Assembly (NCBI GenBank): GCA_963565915.1
Contig: OY751490.1
Location: 4,960,001 to 5,024,000, forward strand
DNA length: 64,000 nt
DNA from: Entoloma clypeatum
Lineage: Eukaryota > Basidiomycota > Agaricomycetes > Agaricales > Entolomataceae
Direction: 5' to 3'
The position numbers were made by a program, and so were the translations under genes. The notes beneath the pieces are model-generated. The model did not search any database, was not told the origin of the DNA, and saw only the letters and a program-made list of their open reading frames with translations. Of this stretch, positions 18,435-28,379 are shown in pieces (within the stretch, counting starts at the first letter, position 1; every line of letters starts with the position of its first letter).

Positions 18435-19946
18435 TCATCGATTTAGTTTTTGAGCTGTCATGAAATACTCAAGATCTTTGTGGTCCATCCAAATCTCCAC
18501 TGTCTTCTCCGCTCCTTTGAGGAAGTGCCTCCACTCCTCCAATGCGCGGACCACTGCCAACATCTCCTTGTCGTAGACCTTGTAGTTGCGTTCCACTGGA
18601 CTAAGGCTTTTGGAATAGAATGCGACAGGGTGCCACTTACCATCCTCTGTTGGTTGGGACAGTACTGCTCCGGTTGCAAAGTCCGAGCTATCCGCTTCTA
18701 TCCGCCACTCCTTTCCATGATCAGCTAAGACCAGGATCGGAGCGGATGTAATCCTCCGCTTCAGCTCTGCAAATGCGGACACTTCTCCCTTCTTCCAAGA
18801 CCAGAGGTGCCCTTTCTTTGTGAGCTCGAAAAGAGGGCGTGCGATGTCCGAAAACCCTTCAATAAAATGGTGATAGAAGTTAGTGAATCCCAGGAAGGAT
18901 TGTACTTCTCGGACGTTTGTCGGAGTGGGCCACTCCACAATGCCCGCTACCTTCACCGGATCCATCTCTACGTGTTCAATAATAAGGCCTAGGTATTCAA
19001 TGCACATTTGTTCAAACTCGCATTTCTCTGGTTTTAGATAGAGTTTGTGTTCGCAAAGTCGTTCCAGTACAATCTGTGTGACCCTCCAATGCTCCGCAAG
19101 GGTCTCTGTGAAGATGAGTATATCGTCGAGGTAAACACAAACTACACCTTCAGTGATAAGGTCCTGAAAGATCTCATTCATCATAGTCTGGAATGTGGAT
19201 GGGCTATTAGTGAGGCCGAAGAACATCACCAATGGTTCATAGAGTCTGCGGTTAGTCCAAAAAGCGGCCTTCCACTCGTCTCCGGGTTTTATCCGCACAT
19301 TGTTGTATCCCCAGCGGATGTCGAGCTTGGTGAAGTATTGAGCGTGTTGAAGTTTATTGATCAGTTCGGATATGAGCGGAAGCAGATACTTGTTTTTGAT
19401 AGTTTTGGAATTGAGTGACCGGTAGTCTTGCACAAGACGAAGGGAGCCATCCTTCTTCTTGATGTAGAATACTGGAGATGCCATCGGAGACTTGGAAGGG
19501 CGGATCCGACCAGTTGCAAGGTTTTCCTCCAAAAACGCTTTGAGTTCCTTCTGTTCATTCGGAGAAAGCGGATATACCTTACAACCCGCCGGAGAGGCGT
19601 CCGGAACAAGTTCAATGGTGTGGTCCCAAGTCCGCTCTTCCGGTAAGGTGTCGAAAGAGGTCTTTGAGAATATGTCTTCGAAGTCAAACAAGTGGTCTGG
19701 TACAGAGTCGTGGAATGATTTAGGTTTTTGGTTACTGAGGAAGGCCTCCGATAGACATTGCGAGATATTGGATGAAGCGCGGATGAACTCCGCCTCCGTG
19801 GGTACTGTTCCAACAAAAAGGCAATCTCCCTCCTCTTCCTCATTGTCTTCCGCTAACTCCTCTGCTTCCTCTCCTTCTGTGACATCCTCCACCCATGGGC
19901 CACACGGGGCCTCCTCCGCTAGACCGGACATCGGAGTGGAACCCAT
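18435..19946 (-). pseudogene. Gypsy-B reverse transcriptase-RNase H (long open segment)
   Basis: 503 open codons. RT motifs: ATGRIRPSKSPMASPVFYI, KKDGSLRLVQDYRSLNSKT, LDIRWGYNNVRIKPGDEWKA and VVCVYLDDILIF (YLDD box). Thumb is FLGFTNFYHHFIEGFSDIAR. RNase H has IEADSSDFATGAVLSQ, YDKEMLAVVRALEEW and MDHKDLEYF. It ends at TGA after LNR, where LNRRQARW is expected (CGA to TGA). Its neighbours, protease and integrase, are in other frames. Confidence 0.85.
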
Positions 19947-20068
19947 CGGACAGGCTCGGATGTGGACTTGTTTGAACTTCCGCTCCTTCCGCTCTTGGGC
20001 TGCCTCCTGGTGGCATGTCCGACATCATGCAGGACACTGGCTCATCTTCACTTCCCCTGAAGCCCAAT

Positions 20069-20593
20069 CTACCTCAGGGTTGTGTTCTTTGAGAAGCCTA
20101 ACACAATTTCTTGTTTTCCCAAGCTTGTGAATGCAAGCTGGGTCTGCTCCGAGTGATCCCGATAGCGGAGCACTACATCCAACACCTCCGTTATTGCTCC
20201 GGCCTCATTCAGAGTTCCGTCAATGTTGTATACCAGAATTGTGTGTTGTAGTTTTCGAGTAGAGAGTCGGTGTTTCTCAACCAGCATACGTTCAATAAAC
20301 GATCCTGTTGCCCCACTGTTGAGTAAGGCCTTTTGTGATAATATGTCTTTAGTGTCCGTAGTTTCGAAAACTATGTCTAGTTCAATAGAATTGTTGGAGT
20401 GAGCGGATGCGAGGACATATTGTTTTGGAAGCTGACGCTCCCATTTAGAGAGGCGAAGGCGGATGGGATTTGCGGAGTTGGGTGTGACTATGGGATCCTT
20501 TGCAGGCTTAGAGATGGAGGGTATAGGATCATATTGTTCCATAAATAAGGCAGCATAACAATTTTTAGTAGACAACGAGGGCACACTGTTCAC
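20069..20593 (-). pseudogene. Gypsy-B protease region with altered active site
   Basis: The retropepsin-like region reads KALLNSGATGSFIERMLVEK, with Asn at the position of the catalytic Asp of D-S/T-G. VYNIDGTLNEAGAITEVLD and LAFTSLGKQEIVLGF follow, as in related elements. One G-to-A change (GAC to AAC) explains the Asn. A frame change separates it from RT downstream. Confidence 0.75.
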
Positions 20594-20594
20594 T

Positions 20595-21801
20595 CATTGT
20601 GGGGAGGAAAATCCTCCTGTCCTCCCTCCGACTCCACAGACTCTGTGGGTGGAACAGAGTTGTCTTCCACCGTGTCCTTGACCACGAGTTGTTCCATAAC
20701 AAACTCGTCCTGCTCCTCCGTTGTCATGAAGCGAACATCGAAGCGAAGGGGACATTCACGACTAAAGTGACCCGTTTTGTTACATCTGAAGCATGCATTG
20801 GCATTCTTGCCTTGTTGGCAGAGTGGATGCGGATGCGAGCGGAGCTGTACGTGGAGTGAATGGAATGTAGGGGCAAGGGAATACTGAGGTGCCAGGTACT
20901 CTTGGTCGGAAGGTGGATGTGTGGGTCAGAGCAGTGGCTTTGAAGGCTTTGTTGGCAATCCTATTGTCATCATTGATTTGTGCTGCAGAGTACCACTCAT
21001 CAGGGTTGTCATCCACAGGCCGTCCGTGGGTCAGGGTGGCAATCTCATTCTGAATGTCGGAACGGAGACCATGGTGGAATTTGAGTATGATGTTGGTATC
21101 CTCCTGATAGCCCGCTTTGTCAATGTAGTCTTTGAACTCATCAATATAGGTCTCGACATCCCGTTGACCTTGATAATAGGATTCTCCTTCAAGGATCAGT
21201 CTCACATCCTGTTCCTCATTCTTCGGAGTGAACTCCGCTGTGAAGACTGCGCGGAAGTCCACCCAAGTCCGATAGGGCGGAGCACCAGTCCTCCGCTCTT
21301 GTCGGATGATTCGATCTGCAAAGCGCGCTGCGCGTCCACTCTTCATGAAAGATAAAGCCCAGTAAATTTTAGCGTGGTCGTCTGCAAACTGTTCTGAAGC
21401 CAGCCCCATAAACAATTCACAAGAGTTTAGAAAAGTCCAGCCATTTGCATGTGATCCATCGAAGTCTGACGGATTGGCGGGTTTTGCTCGACACACGCCC
21501 GGATTGGCCGGAGTGAGCGGAGCAGGTATATGTGCGGGTACGGGAGCGGGTGGGATAGGTGGCGGAGCTGGGGCAGGAAGGCGAGGAGGAGTTGGTCAAG
21601 TTGAGTCGAGATATCGGCGAGAGTTTGACATTGTTCCTGGAACTCGTGCTCGAGCTGTTCAAGGCAATTGGGGTCGTCCATTACTATGCGCGGAGCAGAA
21701 TCACCAGTTATGAAGAGGTAGTTAGAAGAACTGAAAGGGGTGGGAGATGTATTGGAGTCGAATGTGGAATCGTGACAACAATGCAATCGGACCCGGTCCA
21801 A
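20595..21801 (-). pseudogene. Gypsy-B gag with zinc knuckle, frameshifted
   Basis: The first frame (to about 21570) reads MDDPNCLEQLEHEFQEQCQT. A shifted frame continues through a Pro/Ala-rich stretch to NPSDFDGSHANGWTFLNSCE, LALSF-type capsid helices and FHHGLRSDIQNEIATLTHGR. A further shift gives the knuckle CFRCNKTGHFSREC at about 20750-20800 and an acidic tail ending at 20595. This is the usual gag layout of about 400 residues, broken at least twice. Confidence 0.75.
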
Positions 21802-22190
21802 TTAAATGAGAACTTTCTACTGTAAGGGCGACCTTACGATCCAAGACTCGAACTCAGATACTTGCAAGGGAGATCCAAAGTTTAGATTGAGCAGTCTGAT
21901 AAGTAATACAACTTCTAAGGATTCCCCTGCAAGCTAGTTAGATAAATAGTAAAATGAGATATGAAATAAGAGATAAAACGAGATGTATGAACGATGAGCA
22001 ATGATCAGGAGTAGGGATGGGGGATGAATGGAAACAAGATGAAATAATAGTACCTGCGATCTGACGTGCGGAGTAGCGGATGGGCATGGAGTCGTCAGAT
22101 GTGGAGAGGTGGATAAGATGTCGGAGGCAGCGGATCTGATCGGAGGACGTAGGAGATGGTGGAATAGAAAAGAAAGGAAAAGTGAAAGTG
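21802..22190 (-). other. Gypsy-B leader or 5' LTR remains
   Basis: Non-coding. CGGA-rich on the right (22065-22150), AT-rich in the middle. A tRNA T-arm-like phrase, GAGTTCGAGTCTTGG, occurs on the minus strand at about 21843-21857. No TG...CA bounded LTR could be fixed. Confidence 0.35.
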
Positions 22191-22194
22191 GTTC

Positions 22195-22760
22195 CCCTTA
22201 CAGGTGCCCAACGGCCGCCTATTGTGCCCACCGGCTGCTCCTACACCCAACAGCCCCGTCTTACCCCCAACGGCTGTCTCTGGCACCCAACACCCTCCGC
22301 ACGGCCTCAACTCACATCCAAAGCCTGCCTCTCTCGTGTTCCCCCCAATGGCCGTCTCTGGCGCCCAACACCCACCTCTCTCGTGTCCCATCCCAATGGC
22401 CGTCTCTGGCACCCAATGCCCTCCATGTGGCCTCAACTCACATCCAATGCTTGCCTCTCTCGTGTCCCCCCAACAGCTGTTATCGTGCCCACAGGCTGCC
22501 TCCTACCCTCTTGCCCCCAACGGCCGTCTCTGGCACCCAACACTCTCCATGTGGCCCCAACTCGCGTCCAATGCCCGCCTCTCTCATGTCCCACCCAACA
22601 CCCTCTTAGCCCCAACGGCCATCTCTGGCATCCAATGCCCTCCACATGGCCCTAACTCATGTCCAACGACCGCCTTTCTCGTGCCCCCCCCCCAACGGCC
22701 ATCTCTTCTGCCTGACGGCCACGCTGCCTCCACTCGCGCCCAACGGCCCCTCGTATGCCC
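22195..22760. repeat. C-rich minisatellite, units of roughly 90 bp
   Basis: About six degenerate units, each with CCCAACGGCCGTCTCTGGC, ACCCAA(C/T)(A/G)CCCTCC, GGCC(T/C)CAACTC and GCC(T)GCCTCTCTCGTGTCCC. Strand bias is strong (C-rich on plus). Long open frames across it are artefacts of repetition. It shares the GCCCAACGGCC core with the array inside the hAT element at 14800-15240. Confidence 0.7.
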
Positions 22761-23023
22761 CACAGCATGAGAATCATCCGAGCGAGGCACGAGCAAGACT
22801 GAGTTGTGTCTCTGACTCATCACGTGGATGCGGCATCAGCACCTTCGTCCTCGCCGCATCCATGCCCTCGCGTAGAGAGCCGATATGGCTCTCCAATCTT
22901 TCAACATAAAAGATCTGCAACACCCCAACATCAATCTAAATACTCATACACTAATCTTTCCCTTCATTCCACCTTCACACTCTTTTTTTTTTTTTTGACA
23001 CCATTCCCTAGACCCCCGTAAAC
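22761..23023 (+). other. Leader upstream of the DIRS-like gag
   Basis: No ORF. A T-run of 15 (about 22983-22997) lies just upstream of the ATG at 23024. I looked for the inverted or split direct repeats expected at a DIRS end but could not confirm any. Confidence 0.3.
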
Positions 23024-23899
23024 ATGCCACTCGCTCCCGACCCCCTACAGGAGCCGGAGCCAGACTTCACCAGCGAACATTACACTGCCTCCCGACAGGC
23101 CCTCACTGATCTAGGAATCCCAGAGGTAAACATCACCCCCATCCTTCGCCAAAACTGGCAAGCCGACCGCCAAATATGTCGCATCGCTTGGGAAGTAACT
23201 AGAGACGAAGAGGAAGCAGCCACAACAGAAGCCGCAGCCGCAGCCGCAATCGCAGCCCTTCATAATCAAGGAAACAAAACCAACAAGTCGAGCTCCAAAG
23301 CAGGCAATTTCCCATCTGGCATTACCATCCCGAGCGTGGAATCCCTCAACCCTCTCAATTACACCCATCAAAAGCTCACCAAGTTCCAATGGATCGAACT
23401 TTGGTATTTTACGCGAGAAGGGTGCATCGAGGCCACCATACCCACCACCTCCTTCGCCAACGAGACATTCGGCATCACCACCAAAGATTTGGACATGATG
23501 CACCTCAGACCCATCGCTGCCACCAAAGCCTCCCACAATGCCGTCCCCGACACTGCACTCTCGTGGGACCAACTCGCCTTCGCGGCCAAGATCCTCGTCC
23601 GCGTCATGAAGGAAGAGCTATGGTCGGACAAACACACTTCCGCCATGATCGATTTTTTCTGCGCATTAGAAATTCAACGCTCCCACCTCGCATATGACAG
23701 CAACCAAGCCCTCATTGAATACCAAGCCACTGTGTGCAAGGCGTGGTTTGACACCCTCGGCTCGAAACGCGCCTTTGACCTAACCCCCATCAACCTCGAA
23801 AGGCTCCACGTGATTGAGTCCCGGCTCACACTAACAGCTCACAGACAGGCCACGGTACGTTTTTCCAACCTAAAAATTACACCCAAACCCATTCGCTAA
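23024..23899 (+). pseudogene. DIRS-like gag-type protein, first ORF
   Basis: ATG at 23024 opens 291 codons: an acidic N-terminus, a basic/Ala-rich hinge (AAAAAAIAALHNQGN), then a helical domain (KLTKFQWIELWYFTREGCIE; KILVRVMKEELWSDKHTSAM). Agaricomycete DIRS elements commonly encode such a protein upstream of RT. A possible donor GTACGT near 23856 suggests the ORF may be spliced toward the cysteine-rich frame at 24158-24757. Role as gag is inferred from position. Confidence 0.6.
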
Positions 23900-24157
23900 A
23901 CAAACTACCCAATTATTCACCCCACATAACCCCCCGTCCTTTCGACCACCCAAACATCGCAACACATCACAACTGCATCAACACCCCCCCCTTCAAACAT
24001 GCATTCACACATCCTCATTTCCGACACGGAAATTTAATGCATCTCGCATCACACTCATGCCACATCACCCCTGCATTCATGACGCCCACCGCAAACGACA
24101 CCCCCGCTCCTCCCGAACACACGTATATCATCCCCCCCCTCAATATATCATGGGTCT

Positions 24158-24757
24158 TTGACCAACCCCAATGAATCAACACCCCAACCTGCTCTTCCCC
24201 CTCCTTTCCCCCCCCCCCCCCCCCCCCCGACGTGCCTCCATTCGTCCAACCTTCAATCAACGAGCAAATACGAGCGCAAACCGATGAACCATCGAAGCAG
24301 AAATTGCTCTAACTCACCCCCTCCTTCACCTAGACACCCCCGCAACCAATCAGGGAGATCCCATCGCAACCAATCATCATCCCCGCAGACCCGTCGAGGC
24401 GAACGCACCCATTTGGCATCCCCCTCTCGCAACAGAAGGGCGACACGCACTGGAAACCCAGACAAACAGGCATCTCGGGATCTTTCAGCCTGCGCGCTCT
24501 GTCTCGGACGTCACCCACATAACATAGCCGGCTGCAACGCCACTCTCTACTGGGATGGTAAGACGGCCCGGTGTTCCAGAGACGATAGAAACCAACTCAT
24601 CGATCCACGCAGTCAGGTCCTATGTATGGACTGGCAATGCACATCAGGATGCAAACGCGTTGACCACACGGTCAGGCATGAGTGCTCGGGCTGCGGATCT
24701 TCCTCTCACGGAGCTCAAACTTGCCCCCTCGCACAGCCTAGCATTACGCAGAAATGA
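24158..24757 (+). pseudogene. DIRS-like gag C-terminal part with cysteine motifs
   Basis: The frame is rich in Pro, Arg and Ser, then gives CALCLGRHPHNIAGC (C-x2-C-x4-H-x5-C), CMDWQCTSGCKRVDHTVRHE and the knuckle CSGCGSSSHGAQTC (C-x2-C-x4-H-x4-C). It ends at TGA at 24755-24757, where the RT frame takes over. Such zinc motifs bind nucleic acid in gag proteins. Real coding probably starts well inside this open stretch, after the poly-C tract. Confidence 0.6.
24208..24228 (+). repeat. Poly-C tract (21 C)
   Basis: Uninterrupted run of 21 C on the plus strand (poly-G on minus) just upstream of the cysteine-rich gag exon. Length is likely variable and error-prone in sequencing. Confidence 0.9.
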
Positions 24758-26643
24758 GGCATGCACCCCATACTTACCTCAGGCTTGGCATCATCAGCTA
24801 GTAGAATCCGGACTAATTTCTCGCTACCCTACCGTTCCATTTGACTTAGTTTACGGCTTTGACGCTGGCATAAGTCCAGTACATCAAACCTACATCCCCC
24901 CTAACAATGCATCCACCTTTGAACATCGAGACATCTTCAACTCAATGGTCTCTAGTGAGAACGCCAAAGTACGATACATAGGGCCGTTCATGAAATTAGA
25001 GCTCGAGGCCGAGATAGGTCCTTTCCAGACAGCCCCCATCTCCATCATTCCCAAACCAGGACAACAAGGTAAATTCAGGATCATACAAAACCTGTCACAC
25101 CCCCAAAACGCCCAACCCGTTCAATCAGTGAACTCACAAATAGATTCATCTCAGTTCCCATGCACCTGGGGCACGTTTGCAGCAATGTGCGTGCTCATAG
25201 CATCACTTCCACCCGGAACTGAAGCGGCGGTGAGAGATGTTGCCGAAGCATACAGAACCATCCCCATTCGTCACGAGCAATGGCCTGGACTCATGGTCAG
25301 GATCACAGAAGACGATCAATTTGCGGTAGACACATGTTGCTGCTTTGGACTGGCATCCTCAGCAGGGATTCACGGCATCATCGGCGATGCAGGGGCAGAT
25401 CTCATGCGTGCCAAAGGAATCGGTCCCATCGCCAAATGGGTCGACGATCATATTTTCTTTCGGCTCCCTCACGACCAGATTGACAACTACAACAAATTCA
25501 GAAAAACCACCAGACAGATCATCATAGACCAGGGTGGTGAAAAGCACGAGCGAGGGAGAATCTGGTTCATGGGATCAACCCTCCCTGATGATCGGATCGA
25601 GGAATGGCATGAGGACATGAAATTCCCCTTAAGGAATTTCACCCAACGGGCGGGCAATCAATCACATGCTTACACTTTGGAAGACATCGACAATGTGTCC
25701 TTTCCCCTCGGCATCCCTTGGCAACTCAGCAAGGACCTACCTTTCGCATCCTCAAATGACTTCATCGGTTTCCATTGGGACATCTACAACAAAACCGTAA
25801 CTTTAACCAACAGAAAACGTGCCAAGTACCTTGAGGCCATCCAAAGATGGGACACAAGCTGAACGCATCAATTAGATGAACTTCTGAAACTGTACAGAAA
25901 ACTCATGCACTCGACTTACATCATCCCACAGGGACGGGCGTACCTCACTGGCCTTGAGGCAATGATGCGCTATTTTTACAAAGAACCGTTCAAACCACGA
26001 ACCCCCCCGCGATCAGTAGTCAAGGATCTCGCTTGGTGGACCGACAAACTCCTAAGCCCACCACCCCCCCGCGTTATTCCACCCCCTCAACGGATCATCA
26101 ATATTCAGGCCTACTCCGATGCCAGCTCCTCCACCGGAATCGGAATTGTCGTCGGGCAACACTGGCGAGCTTGGCTCTTGGTCCAGGGCTGGGAGGAAAG
26201 CGGCAGAGACATCACCTGGGCTGAGGCAGTTGGTTTTGAGCTCCTCGCAACCGTCGCAACACAACTCTTTTCAGATGCCAAGCACGTCCGGCTCTATGGA
26301 GACAACCGAGGAGTTATCAAAGGTTGGTGGAAAGGTCGCAGCAGGAACCAAGAAGTCAACATCGTCTTCAAGTGAATTCACAGCATGGAAGAAAAACTGG
26401 GAGTCAAATACTCAACCCAGCAGACGGCCCATCCAGAGGGATCTACCCCTCAGACGACCTACTCCTCCCACCCATACCCATTCCCCCAGCCCTCACTCCT
26501 TTCATCCACGACATCGACACCACATCAAGGATGGAGGATGGCCTGGACCGACGGCGTCGAAACCACACCAAGCATACCGACGGGGCTCAACATGAGCCTC
26601 TCACACCCATCAATCGAAACCGATCGAGAGACCCTCGAACTTT
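24758..26643 (+). pseudogene. DIRS-like reverse transcriptase-RNase H
   Basis: Frame from about 24753: FDLVYGFDAGISPVHQTYIP, then RT motifs KFRIIQNLSHPQNAQP, VRDVAEAYRTIPIRHEQWPG, CCCFGLASSAGIHGI and the catalytic WVDDHIFFRLP. An in-frame TGA at 25860-25862 (CGA expected) precedes THQLDELLKLYRKL. RNase H follows with IQAYSDASSSTGIGIVV, DITWAEAVGFELL and VRLYGDNRGVIKGWW. A second TGA lies at 26373-26375, and a frameshift before NPADGPSRGIYPSDDLLLPP, the conserved end of this polyprotein. Both TGA codons fit C-to-T change at CGA. Confidence 0.85.
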
Positions 26644-26868
26644 TTGAGGAGCTCAAAACTCAATCTCACACTAGCAAGCGTGGGTCTGGACTCCTCGATA
26701 CCTGATACACCGATTTCCAACCAGAACTCAACCCCACCCATTCAGACCAAACAATCCTTCATCTTCCCACACCCCCTCAGGCCTCCATGCAAGGCCAGAG
26801 ACAGACTACGAAAGTGGCGACCGTCAAAATCCCGCAACATCCTTGACAAAAACGAGAACCCCCTCCCC
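26644..26868 (+). pseudogene. DIRS-like tyrosine recombinase, N-terminal piece
   Basis: Open frame ending HPLRPPCKARDRLRKWRPSK...NENPLP at the gypsy-C insertion. The CLARDRLxxW-type phrase precedes the recombinase core in related elements. Joining to the downstream piece needs a one-base correction in the C-run, so it was already frameshifted or is spliced. Confidence 0.55.
26864..26868 (+). repeat. Target-site duplication of gypsy-C, left copy (TCCCC)
   Basis: TCCCC immediately left of the LTR; the same five bases occur at 33859-33863 immediately right of the other LTR. Confidence 0.9.
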
Positions 26869-27257
26869 TGTTAGCGACGCTAAACACCAGTACTCAGGCC
26901 TTGCGAGAGAGGAAACGTGGAGGAAAGGGAAAGGCTTTAGAATGAGGTTTGAAGCGGTAGAAACCAGCTCAAGACTGGGGTTCCATGTTCAAACTATCTA
27001 CTATATATACTAGTCGTAACAAGTACCTACCCTAAACGTACATGCACCTTGCATGAGGACGATCCGTGGTCCGCTGATGTAAACTACTGCTGTGGTACTC
27101 AACATGCATCTTCCACGACTTACTGCGGCTGCGCTGGATACTGTGCATCTACCATGCTGCTACCATGAGTCTGGATAAGATAAGATGATCTACCATCAGA
27201 TAAGATAAGATGAGATAAGATAAGATAAGAGAAAAGATGAAAAAGTGTTCATAACAT
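26869..27257 (-). repeat. Gypsy-C 3' LTR (389 bp)
   Basis: On the minus strand starts TGTTATGAACAC and ends CGTCGCTAACA. TATATATAG at about 26999-27008 (CTACTATATATACTAG) is a plausible TATA box. Seven or more GATAAG words lie at about 27173-27232, upstream of it in the sense direction. The purine tract AAGGGAGGGGTGA precedes it (27258-27270). Confidence 0.95.
27173..27232 (-). promoter_or_regulatory. GATAAG cluster in gypsy-C LTR U3
   Basis: GATAAG occurs about seven times in 60 bp, in one orientation. It lies upstream of the TATA-like sequence relative to transcription. GATA-type zinc-finger factors that bind HGATAR control nitrogen, iron and light responses in fungi. The cluster is also present in the other LTR at about 33775-33834. 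Confidence 0.5.
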
Positions 27258-27267
27258 CACCCCTCCC

Positions 27268-27453
27268 TTAAGATTGTGCCCTCACAATCTCTTCGAGTTC
27301 TATCTCGCATTCTCGTATAAGTCTTGCTTGATAGTCTTCTCGTATCTCCCTATACTTTGTTGCCGTTATCCACATGGCCACCATAAGCCCCACCATTATT
27401 GTGTAGAAAACAATCATCACAATAAACTCTCGTTCCATCTTCCTTCTGTCCAC
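27268..27453 (-). CDS. Gypsy-C third ORF: 61-residue single-helix membrane protein
   Basis: ATG-GAC start inside the last codons of pol (37-nt overlap). The product has a basic start (MDRRKMEREF), one hydrophobic helix at residues 10-30 (IVMIVFYTIMVGLMVAMWIT) and an acidic/basic helical tail ending IVRAQS. The stop TAA lies in the polypurine tract just before the LTR. Position matches env-like or accessory ORFs of some LTR elements, but the protein is far too small for an envelope and has no signal peptide. Function unknown; a viroporin-like or particle-membrane role is speculation. Chance is possible but less likely given the tight fit between pol and the purine tract. Confidence 0.5.
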   Translation of the reverse strand: MDRRKMEREFIVMIVFYTIMVGLMVAMWITATKYREIREDYQARLIRECEIELEEIVRAQS

Positions 27454-28355
27454 TCGTTTATAGGTTTTGCAGTGGTAAGGTTTTCGTATGGTACAAAGTT
27501 TAGTCGAATGTTTATTGGTCGGGGTGCCGATGGATGGTGAGCGTGAAATTCTTCAACAGCTCCTGGAGCGTCGACTTTGATGGTGGACGCTGGTTCCCAT
27601 GAGCGTTCTTCGATCGGATATCCAGCCCACTTTACCAGATATTGAAGTCCCCGTCCCTTAACTCTTGAATCCAAGATTTTCTCTATCTCATATTGCGCTT
27701 CTCCGTTAACGACTTCCGGAGGTGGAGGAGGCGGTTTCTGCTGAGTTGGGTATGTGGCGGGTGTGAATAGGGTGAGGAGTGATTCGTGGAAGACGTCAAA
27801 GTGTTGCCACGCTTTTGGCAGTTCAACTTTATATGATGCGCTTCCAACTTTTCTCACGATCGGAAAGGGGCCGAGACGTCGGTCATCAAGCTTCTTGGCA
27901 GGGCGTCCGGTTTTTATATGACTTGCCTCTATATAGACTAAGTCTCCTTGTTTGTACGTAATTACCGGGCCTTTCTTTTTATCGAAGGTCCGTTTCATCG
28001 CATCGGCTGCTTGTTTTAACGCTGCTTCTGCTTCTTCATGAGATTTTGCCATTTGTTTTGCAAAGTTTTCCGCTTCTGGTCGTCTCTCTGATCTGGTAGG
28101 TTCCCATCCCATTCGTGGATGTTGTCCCCTTTCTAAGAAGAATGGCGTTACTCCCGTGGCTGAGCTTGTTTTGTTATTATACGCGAACTCTGCCATGGCC
28201 AGCCATTCAAACCAATCATCCTGTTTGTGATTGATGAATATCCTTAGATATTGTTCGATCTCTTGATTGACCCTTTCCGTTTGTCCATCTGTTTGTGGAT
28301 GGTATGCCGTGGAAATATTTTGTTTTATTCCGATGATTCGGCATAGTTCTTTCAT
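27417..28355 (-). pseudogene. Gypsy-C integrase C-terminal half with chromodomain
   Basis: Continues the pol frame after a TGA at about 28380. It has TAYHPQTDGQTERVNQEIEQ with the catalytic Glu, the GPY/F-type region (KLDDRRLGPFPIVRKVGSAS; LPKAWQHFDVFHESLL) and a chromodomain (EIEKILDSRVKGRGLQYLVK, WAGYPIEERSWEP). Chromodomains of chromoviruses bind modified histone H3 and steer integration to heterochromatin (family knowledge). Apart from the TGA no defect was seen. Confidence 0.9.
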
Positions 28356-28379
28356 AAATTCTGCAGCGAACTGCGGTCC

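Larger units (their letters stand above)
17747..22190 (-). mobile_element. Ty3/gypsy element B (degenerate)
   Basis: Minus-strand order from right: leader or LTR remains, gag with a CCHC knuckle, protease, RT-RNase H, integrase core. The integrase is truncated by the gypsy-A LTR at 17747, so the C-terminus and 3' LTR are missing. TCCG/CGGA words are unusually dense throughout, including coding parts. Frameshifts and a TGA in the RNase H linker show it is dead. Confidence 0.75.

Noticed and set aside
21840..21900. Possible tRNA gene (GAGTTCGAGTCTTGG on the minus strand)
   Set aside because: No matching A box or acceptor stem; the phrase alone does not make a cloverleaf.
22109..22770. Plus-strand frames of up to 188 codons with NGRLWHPT-type repeats
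   Set aside because: Artefacts of the roughly 90-bp minisatellite; three frames are open at once and the sequences are repeat translations.
27173..27232. CRISPR-like or microsatellite array
   Set aside because: Units are 5-6 bp GATAAG words without spacers, and the context is a retrotransposon LTR in a eukaryote.
27268..27453. Calling the small gypsy-C ORF an envelope gene
   Set aside because: Only 61 residues, one helix, no signal peptide, cleavage site or cysteine pattern.
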